Positions 15,474 through 25,770 of a stretch of 41,384 nucleotides of DNA are shown here, piece by piece (within the stretch, counting starts at the first letter, position 1; each line of letters opens with the position of its first letter). The DNA comes from Pirellulaceae bacterium (GTDB lineage Bacteria > Planctomycetota > Planctomycetia > Pirellulales > Pirellulaceae), in NCBI GenBank assembly GCA_024102795.1, contig JAGFJK010000342.1, forward strand, positions 1 to 41,384, given 5' to 3'. The translations under genes were made by a program, and so were the position numbers. The notes below the pieces were generated by a model. The model was not told where the DNA came from. It did no database searches and was given only the letters and a program-made list of their open reading frames with translations.

Positions 15474-16469
15474 ATGCCCACCGTCTTGATCACTCCCGAA
15501 GCGATGCGCGAGCAGCCGGCGCCGTACGTCGATCTGCTGCGCTCGGCAGGTTTTGAGATCCGTTATCCCAGGAATCCGCGGTTCGCTCGCGGGCTGGGCG
15601 GTCCGGCCGAGGTGATCGACGAACTGCAGTCGGTCGACGCGGTGATCGCCAGCGGCGAGCCGTACACCGAAGAGGTGCTGGCCGCACTGCCGCGGTTGCG
15701 GGTGATCGCTCGCGCGGGCGTGGGCTACGATCGGGTCGACGTGGCCGCGGCCACTCGCCACCGCGTGCCGGTGACGATCACGCCGACGTCGAATCATGAG
15801 GCGGTGGCCGAACTGACACTGGCCTTGCTGTTTGCCGCCGCCAAGACGCTGGTCGCCAACGACCGGCAGGTTCGCGGCGGCCAGTGGCCGAGGAAACTGC
15901 TGCGGCCCGTCCGCGGCCAGACGCTGGGCATCCTGGGGCTGGGCCGGATCGGGCGCAGCACGGCGGTGCGGGCCGCCGCGTTGGGTATGAAAGTGCTGGC
16001 CACCGAGGCGCAGCCCGACCGGTCGTTTGTCGAGCGGCAGGGGATCGAGCTGGTCGATTTCGACTCGCTGCTGGCCCGCAGCGACTACCTGAGCATCCAT
16101 TGCCCGCTGAATGCCGGCACGCAGGGCCTGTTCAATCGCGACGTGCTGCGGCGGATGAAGCCCGGCAGCGTGCTGATCAACACCGCTCGCGGCAAGCTGG
16201 TCGTGGAAGCCGATCTGCTGGAAGCATTACGCAGCGGGCCGCTGGCGGGCGCGTGCCTGGATGTGTTCGAGCAGGAGCCGCCGGCGGCCGACAATCCGCT
16301 GTTCGCGCTGGACAACGTGGTGCTCAGCCCGCATCTGGCGGGCACCGACGAGATGTCGCTGGTCGGGATGGGCGTCGAGGCGGCGGACTGCATCGCTCGG
16401 CTGTATCGCGGCGAGTGGCCGGAGGGAGCGGTGGTGAACGATCAGTTGCGCGATGGCTGGCAGTGGTAG
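15474..16469 (+). CDS. D-2-hydroxyacid dehydrogenase (SerA-like)
   Basis: 331-residue NAD-dependent dehydrogenase of the D-3-phosphoglycerate dehydrogenase/2-hydroxyacid family. The Rossmann motif GILGLGRIGRSTA lies near residue 150, and the catalytic Arg (INTARGKLV), Glu (VFEQEPP) and His (LSPHLAG) are all present in order. It lacks the C-terminal ACT domain of many SerA proteins and is the length of the short type. The start at 15474 follows a weak AGGGA; the frame extends far upstream but only as the antisense of the amidohydrolase gene. Its stop is two bases from the stop of the convergent SDR gene. It could act on phosphoglycerate or another hydroxyacid; context does not decide. Confidence 0.88.
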   Translation: MPTVLITPEAMREQPAPYVDLLRSAGFEIRYPRNPRFARGLGGPAEVIDELQSVDAVIASGEPYTEEVLAALPRLRVIARAGVGYDRVDVAAATRHRVPVTITPTSNHEAVAELTLALLFAAAKTLVANDRQVRGGQWPRKLLRPVRGQTLGILGLGRIGRSTAVRAAALGMKVLATEAQPDRSFVERQGIELVDFDSLLARSDYLSIHCPLNAGTQGLFNRDVLRRMKPGSVLINTARGKLVVEADLLEALRSGPLAGACLDVFEQEPPAADNPLFALDNVVLSPHLAGTDEMSLVGMGVEAADCIARLYRGEWPEGAVVNDQLRDGWQW

Positions 16470-16471
16470 CC

Positions 16472-17284
16472 TTACCAGGCCGTCCAGCCGCCGTCGATCA
16501 CCAGGTTCTGGCCAGTCATGTAGCTGCTGGCGTCGCTGGCCAGGAACACGACGGCCCCTTTCAGCTCCTCGGGCACGCCCATGCGGCCCATCGGCGAACG
16601 GGCCACCAGCCGCGGCACGAGACCATCGGGCACGCGGCTCGAATCGGGAAACGGGCCGGGGCTGAGGCAGTTGACGCGCACGCCCTCACGCGCCCAGTAG
16701 ACCGCCAGGTGCCGCGTCAAGTGCACGATGCCGCCCTTCAGCGCATGATAGGCCACGGGACTGGCGGCACAGACTCCCGCGTACGCTTCCGGGTACGAGC
16801 CGACCACGCCGTACATCGATCCCAGCATGATGACGCTCGCCCCGCGCGCATGCCGCACCGCGTGCTGATGCACGTGCCGGGCCAGCAGGAAATAACCGGT
16901 GGCGTTCTCCAGTTGCTTTGAGAATTCGCTGCCGCTGACCGTGGTCCAGTCGGAACCGATCGGCGAGTGGCCGTTGTTGACCAGCACGTCCACGCGCCCG
17001 GCCTGTTCCACCGCCGCGGCGAACCCCTGCTCGATCGACCGCTCGTCCAACTGATCGATCGCCACGCCATGGTGCCGCGCGTCGCCTCGAACCGGCAGGG
17101 CCGCGGCCGTCTGGCGAGCGGTCGCCAGGTCGCGCGAACTGGCTACCACGCTACTGCCCGCCTCGGCCAACGCCCGGGCCAGCGCGCTACCCAGGTAGCC
17201 GCTGGCGCCCGTCACCAGCGCCACCTTGCCCGTCAGGTCGAACAACTGATCCACGGTCCGTTCGCCAGGCACTTGCTCGGACAT
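16472..17284 (-). CDS. SDR family oxidoreductase
   Basis: 270-residue short-chain dehydrogenase/reductase. The cofactor motif is TGASGYLG near residue 25, the NNG motif lies near residue 103, the catalytic Ser is in LGSMYGVVG, and the Tyr-Lys pair is YHALK. It ends with the classical YMTGQNLVIDGGWTAW. It is most similar in style to gluconate 5-dehydrogenase or 3-oxoacyl-ACP reductase-like enzymes. Together with the Gfo/Idh/MocA gene upstream on the same strand (81-bp gap) it may take part in sugar or sugar-acid metabolism; this is only contextual. Confidence 0.9.
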   Translation of the reverse strand: MSEQVPGERTVDQLFDLTGKVALVTGASGYLGSALARALAEAGSSVVASSRDLATARQTAAALPVRGDARHHGVAIDQLDERSIEQGFAAAVEQAGRVDVLVNNGHSPIGSDWTTVSGSEFSKQLENATGYFLLARHVHQHAVRHARGASVIMLGSMYGVVGSYPEAYAGVCAASPVAYHALKGGIVHLTRHLAVYWAREGVRVNCLSPGPFPDSSRVPDGLVPRLVARSPMGRMGVPEELKGAVVFLASDASSYMTGQNLVIDGGWTAW

Positions 17285-17365
17285 TGGCTCGACCTGCTTT
17301 CTCGCTGGAGTGTTCCAGAGCGTGCGTGCCAGGCTTCAAACCACTGGGCGTGAAACCACGAGTCT

Positions 17366-18364
17366 TCAAACCACCGACTGCCAGGACTGCGAGCGCACCG
17401 CCTCCAGCGCCGCCAGGTTCACGCGCAACGTCTGCAGCCCGGCTTCCAGGCTGCAGGGTGGCGGTCGCCGTCCCTCCACCGCGTCCAGAAACGCCTCGGC
17501 CTGCAACACGAACAATTCATCGCGCTCCAGGGGCCGAGCCTGTCCGACCTGCCAGTCCGCTCCAGGCTCGGTCATCCACAGCCACCGCCCTTCGTGAGCG
17601 ACATAGCGGGCGGTTCCATCGCGGCAGACCACGGTCAGCGTCAGTTCGTTCGGCGCCTGGTGCTGGTTCAAACTGTAGCTGGACAAGACGCGGCCCTGGC
17701 GAGCGATCAGGTGCACGGTGTCCTCGACCTCCACGTCCGGCAGGACCTGGTGCGCGGCGTCCGCCACCAGCCGGTCGATGGGCCCGGCCAGCCATTCGCC
17801 CGCATTCAGCATGTGCGTCAGCGCATCCTGAATCGCCCCGCCTCCGGTGGCGTGCCGAGCGTAATAGATCTGGCGATACGCCGGACGGTAGGTGGGAAAG
17901 TGCTGGCCGCTGACCGCCACCAGTTGCACGATCGGTCCGAAGCGGCCGGCGTCGAGCGCGGCTCGCATGTCGGCCAGCACCGGGTGAGCGCGGTGGACGT
18001 AGGCCACGCCCGCCACGAGATTCCTTTCTCGGACGATACGCAGCAGGTCGTCGATTCCGGCCAGGGACGTGCTGAGCGGCTTCTCGATCAGCAGGTGCCA
18101 GCCGGCGCCGGCCAACTGGCTGGCCTGCGGAACGTGCAGCGGCGCGGGAGTGCAGATCACGGCCGCGTCATAACCCTGCTGCACCGCATCGTCCAGCGAA
18201 CGATGGACGGCCGTCACGGGATATTGGCCGGCGACCCGCTCGGCCTGCTCCGCATCCGTCTCGCAAATCGCCACCTCCACCCGGCCAGTGGCCAGGAAGC
18301 AGCGGACATGGCGTTGGCCAATCGATCCCACTCCCACAATCAGCACGCGACGCGGTGCGGTCAT
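17366..18364 (-). CDS. Gfo/Idh/MocA family oxidoreductase
   Basis: 332-residue NAD(P)-dependent oxidoreductase. The N-terminal Rossmann domain starts RVLIVGVGSIGQRHVR, and the family's EKPLS motif is present near residue 100 in HLLIEKPLSTS. The C-terminal alpha/beta domain contains the GGGAIQDALTHMLNAGEWL segment typical of the family. The ATG at 18364 was chosen; a TTG overlapping the lipA stop would add five residues. It follows lipA by 11 bp and may be co-transcribed with it. Members act on sugars, inositols or amino sugars; the substrate is unknown. Confidence 0.9.
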   Translation of the reverse strand: MTAPRRVLIVGVGSIGQRHVRCFLATGRVEVAICETDAEQAERVAGQYPVTAVHRSLDDAVQQGYDAAVICTPAPLHVPQASQLAGAGWHLLIEKPLSTSLAGIDDLLRIVRERNLVAGVAYVHRAHPVLADMRAALDAGRFGPIVQLVAVSGQHFPTYRPAYRQIYYARHATGGGAIQDALTHMLNAGEWLAGPIDRLVADAAHQVLPDVEVEDTVHLIARQGRVLSSYSLNQHQAPNELTLTVVCRDGTARYVAHEGRWLWMTEPGADWQVGQARPLERDELFVLQAEAFLDAVEGRRPPPCSLEAGLQTLRVNLAALEAVRSQSWQSVV

Positions 18365-18375
18365 CCCAGGTGCCC

Positions 18376-19281
18376 TCAAGCCGAGTCGACCATGTCACGG
18401 GCGTGGTAGCTGCTGCGGACGAACGGACCGCTGGCCACTTTCTCAAAGCCCAACTGCCGAGCGGCCTCGCCCAACTGGTCGAACTCCTCCGGCGGCAAGT
18501 ACCGCACCACGGGCAAGTAACCCTCGCCCGGCTGCAGGTACTGGCCTAGCGTCAGGTAGTCGCAGCCCTGATCGCGCAGATCCACCAGCACGTCCAGCAG
18601 TTCGTCGCGGGTCTCGCCCAGTCCCAGCATCAGGCCGCTCTTGGTCTTGATGCCCGGATTCCACTGTTTCACTCGCCGCAACAGCTCCAGCGTCCAGCGA
18701 TAATCCGACTTGGGGCCCCGCACCTTCCGGTACAGCCGGGGCACGGTCTCCGTATTGTGGTTGAACACTTCGGGCGCGGCCTCCACCACTCGCCGCACCG
18801 CGTCGCGCTGCTGCACGAAATCCGGCGTCAGCACCTCGATCGTCGCACCCGTGCGGCGGCGAACCGCCTGCACACAGCGGTAATAGTGTTCGGCGCCGCC
18901 GTCCGGCAGGTCGTCACGGGTGACCGAGGTGATCACGACGTGCCGCAAGCCCATCCGGGCCGCCGCTTCGGCCAGCCGCTGCGGTTCGTCATCGGCCGGC
19001 GGTTCCGGACGCCCGCGGGCCACCGCGCAGAATCCGCAAGGGCGAGTGCAGATGTTGCCCAGAATCATGAACGTGGCGGTCTTCTGCGAATAGCACTCCA
19101 TCCGATTCGGGCACTTCGCATTGTCGCAGACTGTCTCCAGCCCCAGCTCGGACAACAGCCCGGCGGTGAAGTGATTCAGGTTGCCCTTGGGAACTTCCCG
19201 TTTCAACCACCGCGGCAGGCGGCGCGCGGCGGACTGATCGGAGACAACCGGCAAAGAATACAGCTCGTTCTGCGTGGCCAC
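18376..19281 (-). CDS. lipA: Lipoyl synthase
   Basis: 301-residue radical SAM enzyme that inserts two sulfurs into protein-bound octanoyl groups. Both Fe-S clusters are visible: the auxiliary cluster motif CDNAKCPNRMEC near residue 52 and the radical SAM motif CTRPCGFC near residue 78. The C-terminal RSSYHA motif, whose Ser binds the auxiliary cluster, is present. Length and motif order are canonical. The start is GTG at 19281. No lipB is visible beside it, so the octanoyl donor comes from elsewhere or by salvage. The 5' side is a repeat-rich gap. Confidence 0.97.
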   Translation of the reverse strand: MATQNELYSLPVVSDQSAARRLPRWLKREVPKGNLNHFTAGLLSELGLETVCDNAKCPNRMECYSQKTATFMILGNICTRPCGFCAVARGRPEPPADDEPQRLAEAAARMGLRHVVITSVTRDDLPDGGAEHYYRCVQAVRRRTGATIEVLTPDFVQQRDAVRRVVEAAPEVFNHNTETVPRLYRKVRGPKSDYRWTLELLRRVKQWNPGIKTKSGLMLGLGETRDELLDVLVDLRDQGCDYLTLGQYLQPGEGYLPVVRYLPPEEFDQLGEAARQLGFEKVASGPFVRSSYHARDMVDSA

Positions 19282-19324
19282 TCGGTGAATTCCCTGGTGA
19301 ATCTGGCTTGCGTGTTCTCATCAT

Positions 19325-19375
19325 AGCAGGCCATCGTCGCCTGACGCTCCCAGGCTGTGAGTTTTTTCTCGGCAA
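19325..19375 (-). pseudogene. Gene remnant encoding a KLTAWERQATM peptide
   Basis: On the minus strand this segment encodes KLTAWERQATM, and 19985-20022 on the plus strand encodes KFTVWERKATM, with mainly synonymous or conservative differences. The surrounding frames diverge. The two look like fragments of one former coding repeat in opposite orientation; its origin is unknown. Confidence 0.35.
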
Positions 19376-19493
19376 TGAAATTCACGAGTGAATTGCCGAT
19401 TTGGTTGTGGTCACGGGCCGTTTCTTCGTTTCTCGGCCTGCGGGATGCGTACAGATTGTCTGTGATCAGCATTCGCTTCCGGCAAGTTCTCAT

Positions 19494-19541
19494 CCCTCTG
19501 GCCCCCTCCCCGGCTTCCGGGGAGGGCTGGGGAGGGGCTCT
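19494..19541 (-). repeat. Dispersed repeat, inverted partial copy
   Basis: The reverse complement is identical over 48 bp to 4804-4851. It includes the CCTCCCCGG...CCGGGGAGG palindrome but lacks the remaining 100 bp of the longer copies. Confidence 0.9.
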
Positions 19542-19704
19542 CTTTGTGCACTGCTAGACTCAACCCGCCACTGCCACATTCACGCAACTAACATCTGGAC
19601 ACATGCATACGGACCCGGATTCGGGATATGGATCACTACGAATCCGCCTGCGCCACACTCCATTGCGCAAAATGAACACATGGTCGTCCGCTCAAATCCC
19701 GCAT

Positions 19705-19849
19705 GCCCCTCCCCAACCCTCCCCGGAAGCCGGGGAGGGAGCCAAAGGGATATCAAGGGGGAGCTCTCGCTGAAGTGGAGGCCGTCCAAGTCTCCCTCGG
19801 TTGTAGGGCCAGATTCCCTCGGCAACGCAACTTATAAGCTGCACGATCT
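19705..19849 (+). repeat. Dispersed 145-bp repeat, copy 2
   Basis: Aligns with 4807-4951 from GCCCCTCCCC to GCACGA(T/C)CT without net gaps. Differences are spread along it, so the two copies are not a very recent duplication. Confidence 0.9.
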
Positions 19850-20146
19850 TGAAGCGGGAAGCCAGAAGGGATTCCGCAGCGTGATCATCCGTTTTCGCTG
19901 GCCGAGTGCAGTTCACGAGTGCCGTACCAACATTAACATCGATACTCGCCTTCGTCGTGGCGATTTCAGCAAGACTCCAGGCGAAGTTCACAGTCTGGGA
20001 GCGAAAGGCGACGATGAGCCCGCCGTACGGGTCTTGCAGGTTAGGCGGGCTGGCGAAACGATGCTCATCAGGCAACTCCCTCCAATCCGATGAAGTCTAC
20101 GCAGCGACCTTCGTTTGCGACACACCGAGTCGAGGCGCCGATCCAC

Positions 20147-20671
20147 ATGCCGTTCCCGTCCCCCGCGGCTGCCGTGATCCTGCTGATTGATAACGACCCC
20201 CTGACATTGGCCGGCCTGGCGGCCGTGCTCGACGCGGGGGGACACCAGTGCCATTGCGCTCGGGATGCTCAGGCCACGGTCAAGGCCCTGGAACTGCTCG
20301 ACCTGGACCTGGTTGTCTGTAACGTGGACTTTGACGGCCAGAGCAGTCCGGTCTTGTATCGGCGGCTGACCGACGCCGGCAAGCAGCGGGAGATTCCGCT
20401 GGTATTCCTTTCCTCCGGCGATCCCCACCCGTTGCTGGTCGAGGCGTTAGCTGGCGGCGGAGCGTACTTTCTGCCCAATCCGGTATCGGCCGAGCGCCTG
20501 TTACAGGCCGTCGAGGGCGCGCTTTGGATGCCCCACCTGTTGCGCCGCCGCAGTCGAACGGACGCCAGCGTTTCGCCGGGCGAGCGGCCTGTGCGCTGGT
20601 CTGCCACTCGGTCGCATCTGCCACTGGCATCGGCAAGTCGTCCTGGGCATCCCGCGGCCAGCCGTTCCTAG
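20147..20671 (+). CDS. Response-regulator receiver-like protein with altered active site
   Basis: 174-residue protein with one CheY-like receiver domain (residues about 9-125) and a short basic, disordered tail. The acidic pair is present (LLIDNDP, Asp15 and Asp17). The strand that should end in the phosphorylated Asp reads DLVVCNVDFDG: by alignment with the usual DLVLLD the acceptor position is Asn59, with Asp61 two residues later. The conserved Lys before Pro is also replaced (YFLPNPVS, normally xKP). The Thr/Ser position is SSGDP. It is therefore probably a non-canonical receiver that may work without phosphorylation. No kinase or DNA-binding domain is adjacent. The ATG at 20147 was chosen because the domain begins right after it. 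Confidence 0.75.
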   Translation: MPFPSPAAAVILLIDNDPLTLAGLAAVLDAGGHQCHCARDAQATVKALELLDLDLVVCNVDFDGQSSPVLYRRLTDAGKQREIPLVFLSSGDPHPLLVEALAGGGAYFLPNPVSAERLLQAVEGALWMPHLLRRRSRTDASVSPGERPVRWSATRSHLPLASASRPGHPAASRS

Positions 20672-20814
20672 GCGGGCTATCTCGAAGCGGGGGGATGGGA
20701 TTGCCGCGGTCCGCGCCCGCGTTGACGGCGCTTGGCAAGACCGGTACATTGCACGGTTCCGTACGCCGTTTCCATGCGATAACCTATTGATACCAAGGGA
20801 CTTCGGGGCAAAAG

Positions 20815-20836
20815 GCCGAGGGTCTTGAGCCTCGGC
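20815..20836 (+). other. Hairpin upstream of transketolase
   Basis: GCCGAGG (20815-20821) pairs with CCTCGGC (20830-20836) around an 8-nt loop; a second small stem CGGG/CCCG follows, then TTTGTC. It may be a weak terminator of the receiver gene or part of the tkt leader. The 15-mer TGTCGCCCGTTTGTC after it also occurs at about 10935, before the DUF433 gene. Confidence 0.4.
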
Positions 20837-20905
20837 GCGGGTTGTCGCCCGTTTGTCGCTTGATGTCCGCCAGTTCGTGAGTTGCGTGAAACCGAAAGGC
20901 GCTCC

Positions 20906-22972
20906 ATGACCGCTTCCGACGCCAGCGTCCGTCAACTGGCCATCGACACCATCCGCACTCTCTCGATGGACGCCGTGCAACGGGCCAACAGTGGCCATCC
21001 GGGTACGCCGATGGCGCTGGCGCCGGTGGTGTACACGCTGTGGAACGAGTTTCTGCGGTACGATCCCGCTCAGCCGTTGTGGCCGGCCCGCGACCGCTTC
21101 GTGCTGTCATGCGGCCACGCTTCGATGCTGCTCTACTCGGTGCTGCACCTGGCCGGAGTGCGCATGACAGACGCTCAAGGCGGGCCGCTGGACGAACCGT
21201 CGATTTCGCTGGACGACATCCGCAACTTCCGCCAGATGCACAGTCCCTGCGCGGGGCACCCGGAGTATGGCGAGGCGGCCGGGATCGAGACGACCACGGG
21301 TCCCTTGGGGCAGGGCGTGGCCAACAGCGTCGGCCTGGCGATTGCCGGCCGCTGGCTGAGTGCTCGGTACGACCGGCCTGGCCTGCATCTGTTCGGTTAC
21401 AGCGTGTACGCGCTGTGCAGCGACGGCGACTTGATGGAGGGCGTCGGCTGCGAGGCGGCGTCGCTGGCCGGGCACCTGGGCCTGTCGAACCTGTGCTGGA
21501 TCTACGACGACAATCGGATCACGATCGAAGGTTCCACGGATCTGGCGTTCAGCGAGGACGTGGCCGCTCGTTTCGCCGCCCTGGGCTGGCACGTGGTCCG
21601 CGTGGACGACGCCAATGACCTGGACGCGATCCGGGCGGCGCTGCGGGCCTTCCAAGCGGAACAGGCCCGGCCCACGCTGATGGTTGTGCGGAGCGTCATC
21701 GCTTTCGGTTCGCCCAACAAAGCCAACACGGCCGGAGCGCACGGCAGCCCGCTCGGCGAGGACGAAGTGCGGCGGACCAAGGCCGTCTACGGCTGGCCCG
21801 AGGACCAGACGTTTCTGGTGCCGGCTGGAGTCCGCGAGCATTTTGACGAGGGGATCGGCCGCCGCGGGCGGGAGCAGTTCGAACGGTGGCAGGCGGAGTA
21901 TGCCCGTTACGAACAACAGCACGCGGCGGAGGCCTCGCAACTGCGAGCGATCTGGACGGGCCGCCTGCCGGACGACTGGTCGGCCGATCTGCCGGTGTTT
22001 CCGCCCGACGCCAAGGGGCTCGCCACGCGGGCCTCTTCCGGCCAGGTGCTCAACGCGCTCGCCGCCCGATTGCCGTGGCTGGTGGGCGGTTCGGCCGACT
22101 TGGCGCCGTCCAACAACACGCTGCTCAAGCTGCCCGACGCCGGGCACCTGTCGGCCAGCTCGCCCGGCGGCCGCAACCTGCACTTCGGCGTGCGGGAACA
22201 TGCCATGGCCTCCCTCTGCAACGGCCTGTCGCTGGCCGGGCTGCGGCCGTACTGCGGCACCTTCTTTGTCTTTACCGATTACCTGCGGCCCGCCTTGCGA
22301 TTGAGCAGCATGATGGGCCGCGGGGTGATCTACGTGTTGACTCACGATTCGATCGGCCTGGGCGAGGACGGCCCGACGCACCAGCCGGTCGAACACCTGG
22401 CGGCGTGCCGGGCGATTCCCGGCTTGCTGGTGTTCCGCCCGGCCGACGCCAACGAAGTGACCGAAACGTACCGCACGATTCTGCCGCTCGGCCAGCGCCC
22501 GGCCGCCATCGTGCTCACGCGGCAGAACCTGCCCACGCTCGACCGCCAGCACTATGGACCGGCCGCGGGCGTCCAACGGGGCGCGTACGTGCTGGCCGAG
22601 GCCGACGGGGGCCTGCCGCAAGTCCTGCTGCTGGCCACAGGCAGCGAGGTGGCTCTGTGCCTGGAAGCCCGCCAGCAGTTGCAGGCCGACGGCATCCCGG
22701 CACGCGTCGTGAGCATGCCTTGCTGGGAGCTGTTCGATCAGCAGGACGCGGCCTATCGCGAGCAGGTGCTGCCGGCGTCCGTCACCGCTCGCGTGGCGGT
22801 CGAGGCAGGAGTGCGCCAGGGCTGGGACAAGTACCTGGGTCCGGCGGGCGTGTTCGTCGGCATGACTGGCTTCGGCGCGTCCGCTCCGTTCGAGCAACTG
22901 TACGAGCGGTTCGGCATCACGCCGGACGGCATTGTCGCCGCCGCTCGCGCGCAATTGAACACGAGTAAATAG
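20906..22972 (+). CDS. tkt: Transketolase
   Basis: 688-residue thiamine-diphosphate enzyme that moves two-carbon units between sugar phosphates in the pentose phosphate pathway. Family motifs occur in order: RANSGHPGTPMALAP near residue 30, TGPLGQGVANSVG, the cofactor motif CSDGDLMEGVGCEAASLAGH with YDDN, then GEDGPTHQPVEHLA and the C-terminal domain. The length is normal. The ATG at 20906, with GAAAGG six bases upstream, is preferred to an upstream in-frame ATG at 20882. It stands alone, with a heptamer repeat starting at its stop codon. Confidence 0.97.
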   Translation: MTASDASVRQLAIDTIRTLSMDAVQRANSGHPGTPMALAPVVYTLWNEFLRYDPAQPLWPARDRFVLSCGHASMLLYSVLHLAGVRMTDAQGGPLDEPSISLDDIRNFRQMHSPCAGHPEYGEAAGIETTTGPLGQGVANSVGLAIAGRWLSARYDRPGLHLFGYSVYALCSDGDLMEGVGCEAASLAGHLGLSNLCWIYDDNRITIEGSTDLAFSEDVAARFAALGWHVVRVDDANDLDAIRAALRAFQAEQARPTLMVVRSVIAFGSPNKANTAGAHGSPLGEDEVRRTKAVYGWPEDQTFLVPAGVREHFDEGIGRRGREQFERWQAEYARYEQQHAAEASQLRAIWTGRLPDDWSADLPVFPPDAKGLATRASSGQVLNALAARLPWLVGGSADLAPSNNTLLKLPDAGHLSASSPGGRNLHFGVREHAMASLCNGLSLAGLRPYCGTFFVFTDYLRPALRLSSMMGRGVIYVLTHDSIGLGEDGPTHQPVEHLAACRAIPGLLVFRPADANEVTETYRTILPLGQRPAAIVLTRQNLPTLDRQHYGPAAGVQRGAYVLAEADGGLPQVLLLATGSEVALCLEARQQLQADGIPARVVSMPCWELFDQQDAAYREQVLPASVTARVAVEAGVRQGWDKYLGPAGVFVGMTGFGASAPFEQLYERFGITPDGIVAAARAQLNTSK

Positions 22973-23000
22973 TTGTCAGTTGTCAGTTTGCAATTTGCAA
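22971..23000. repeat. Heptamer-based tandem repeat, site 2
   Basis: AGTTGTC, AGTTGTC, AGTTTGC and AATTTGC follow each other from 22971; the first overlaps the transketolase stop codon. It belongs to the same heptamer family as 15296-15337. Confidence 0.8.
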
Positions 23001-23094
23001 TCGTCCGATCCGGGCCGATCATGCTACGATGGGGTCTGGTGCCGCACGGCGGCGTGCGCCCTGGTCGGCTCCCCCATGGTATTCCGGACTGCTC

Positions 23095-24513
<1,419 letters not shown>

Positions 24514-24599
24514 ATGGGCAGCCCGCCTGGAATCCGAGTGGAACCCGAAGCGCCGGCAAGGAGTGCCGTGCGGCGGCCTGAAAGCGAAAGTTGTTTGCC

Positions 24600-25691
24600 A
24601 TGAAGATCGCGTCCGTCGAGACGTTTCTGGTGGATGTGCCGCAGAAGCCGCCGATCGCGCCGTACCAGTCGCGTTACCGGGCCGGGTTCAGCACGTCGGC
24701 CCTGCTGGTGCGGCTGGAAACGGCCGACGGGCTGGTCGGCTGGGGCGAGGCGCCTCAGCGGTACCTGGGCGAACAACTGACGGGGCGGGAAGCCGAATGG
24801 TTGCGCGGCCTGCTGATCGGGCGCGACGCGGCGGCGATCGAAGCCCTGTACAGTCAGTGGGGCCTGGACGGCGGCTACGTGCAAAGCGGCGTCGAGATGG
24901 CGATGTGGGACTTGCTGGGCAAAGCCTGCCGGATGCCGCTGTACCAGTTGTGGGGCGGCCTGCTGCGGCCCCGCGTGGAGCTGGCGGCCTGCATGGGAAT
25001 CCGCCCGCCGGACGAGGCGGGCCAGATCGCCAGGCAATACGTCGAGCAGGGCTTCTCCACGATGAAGACCAAGGCCGGGCGCGATCCCGAAGAGGACCTG
25101 GCGATGGTCCGCGGCATTCGCGACGCCGTGGGCGATCAGCTTCACCTGCGGATCGATCCCAACACGGGCTACTCGCCCGACGTCTGCCGCCAGTTGGCTC
25201 GCGACCTGGAGCGTTACAACTTGCAGTATTTCGAGCAGCCGATGCCAGCCGATCTGCTGGAGGAGTCGGCGCGCATCCGCCGCGAAACCAGTACGCCGCT
25301 GGCGCTGAACGAATCGGTCACCACGCTGGCCGTCGTGCGGCGGATCCTGGAATTGGAGGCGGCCGCCGTGCTGCTGCCCGACACCTACCAGTGCGGCGGG
25401 TTGAAGGCCTGCAAGCTGGTGGCCGACCTGGCCGCTTCGGCCGGAGTGCCTTGCGTGATGCACTGCGCGCATGACCTGGGACTCAAGACGGCGGCCATGC
25501 TGCACCTGGCCGCTTCGACGGCCAACTTCTCGCTGGCCAACGACTGCACCTACTACGGGCTGGTCGACGACGTGATCCGCGAGCCGTTGCGGATCGAGCG
25601 GGGCAGTCTCGCTCCGCCGGACGCTCCCGGCCTGGGTGTCGAAGTGGACCTGGAAAAAGTCCGGCGGTTCCAGGTGGCCGCCTCGGCGTAG
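24600..25691 (+). CDS. Enolase-superfamily (mandelate racemase/muconate lactonizing) enzyme
   Basis: 363-residue enzyme that abstracts a proton alpha to a carboxylate. The KxK pair is in FSTMKTKAGRD near residue 157; metal ligands follow in RIDPNTG, YFEQPMP and LALNESVT; and HCAHDLGLKT near residue 290 provides a His-Asp pair. This matches the mandelate racemase/dehydratase-like branch, whose members act on sugar acids, dipeptides or aromatic acids. The start is the ATG at 24600 after GAAAG; a TTG at 24591 is possible. It lies 86 bp after miaB, perhaps in a separate unit. The substrate cannot be assigned. Confidence 0.88.
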   Translation: MKIASVETFLVDVPQKPPIAPYQSRYRAGFSTSALLVRLETADGLVGWGEAPQRYLGEQLTGREAEWLRGLLIGRDAAAIEALYSQWGLDGGYVQSGVEMAMWDLLGKACRMPLYQLWGGLLRPRVELAACMGIRPPDEAGQIARQYVEQGFSTMKTKAGRDPEEDLAMVRGIRDAVGDQLHLRIDPNTGYSPDVCRQLARDLERYNLQYFEQPMPADLLEESARIRRETSTPLALNESVTTLAVVRRILELEAAAVLLPDTYQCGGLKACKLVADLAASAGVPCVMHCAHDLGLKTAAMLHLAASTANFSLANDCTYYGLVDDVIREPLRIERGSLAPPDAPGLGVEVDLEKVRRFQVAASA

Positions 25692-25770
25692 GACCGGTCT
25701 GAGGCCCATCTTATCGAACAGGCTCGACACCCGTCGCCAACGCCGAGGCCCTCCACGACCAGGCTCCGCC

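Larger units (their letters stand above)
19282..20146. other. Repeat-rich divergent intergenic region
   Basis: About 865 bp between lipA and the receiver gene. It holds an inverted 48-bp match (19494-19541) and a full copy (19705-19849) of the dispersed repeat also found at 4807, plus two small frames on opposite strands that share a KxTxWERxATM peptide (near 19330-19365 and 19988-20020). Several short frames cross it, but none looks like a functional protein. Promoters for both flanking genes must lie here but were not identified. Confidence 0.65.
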
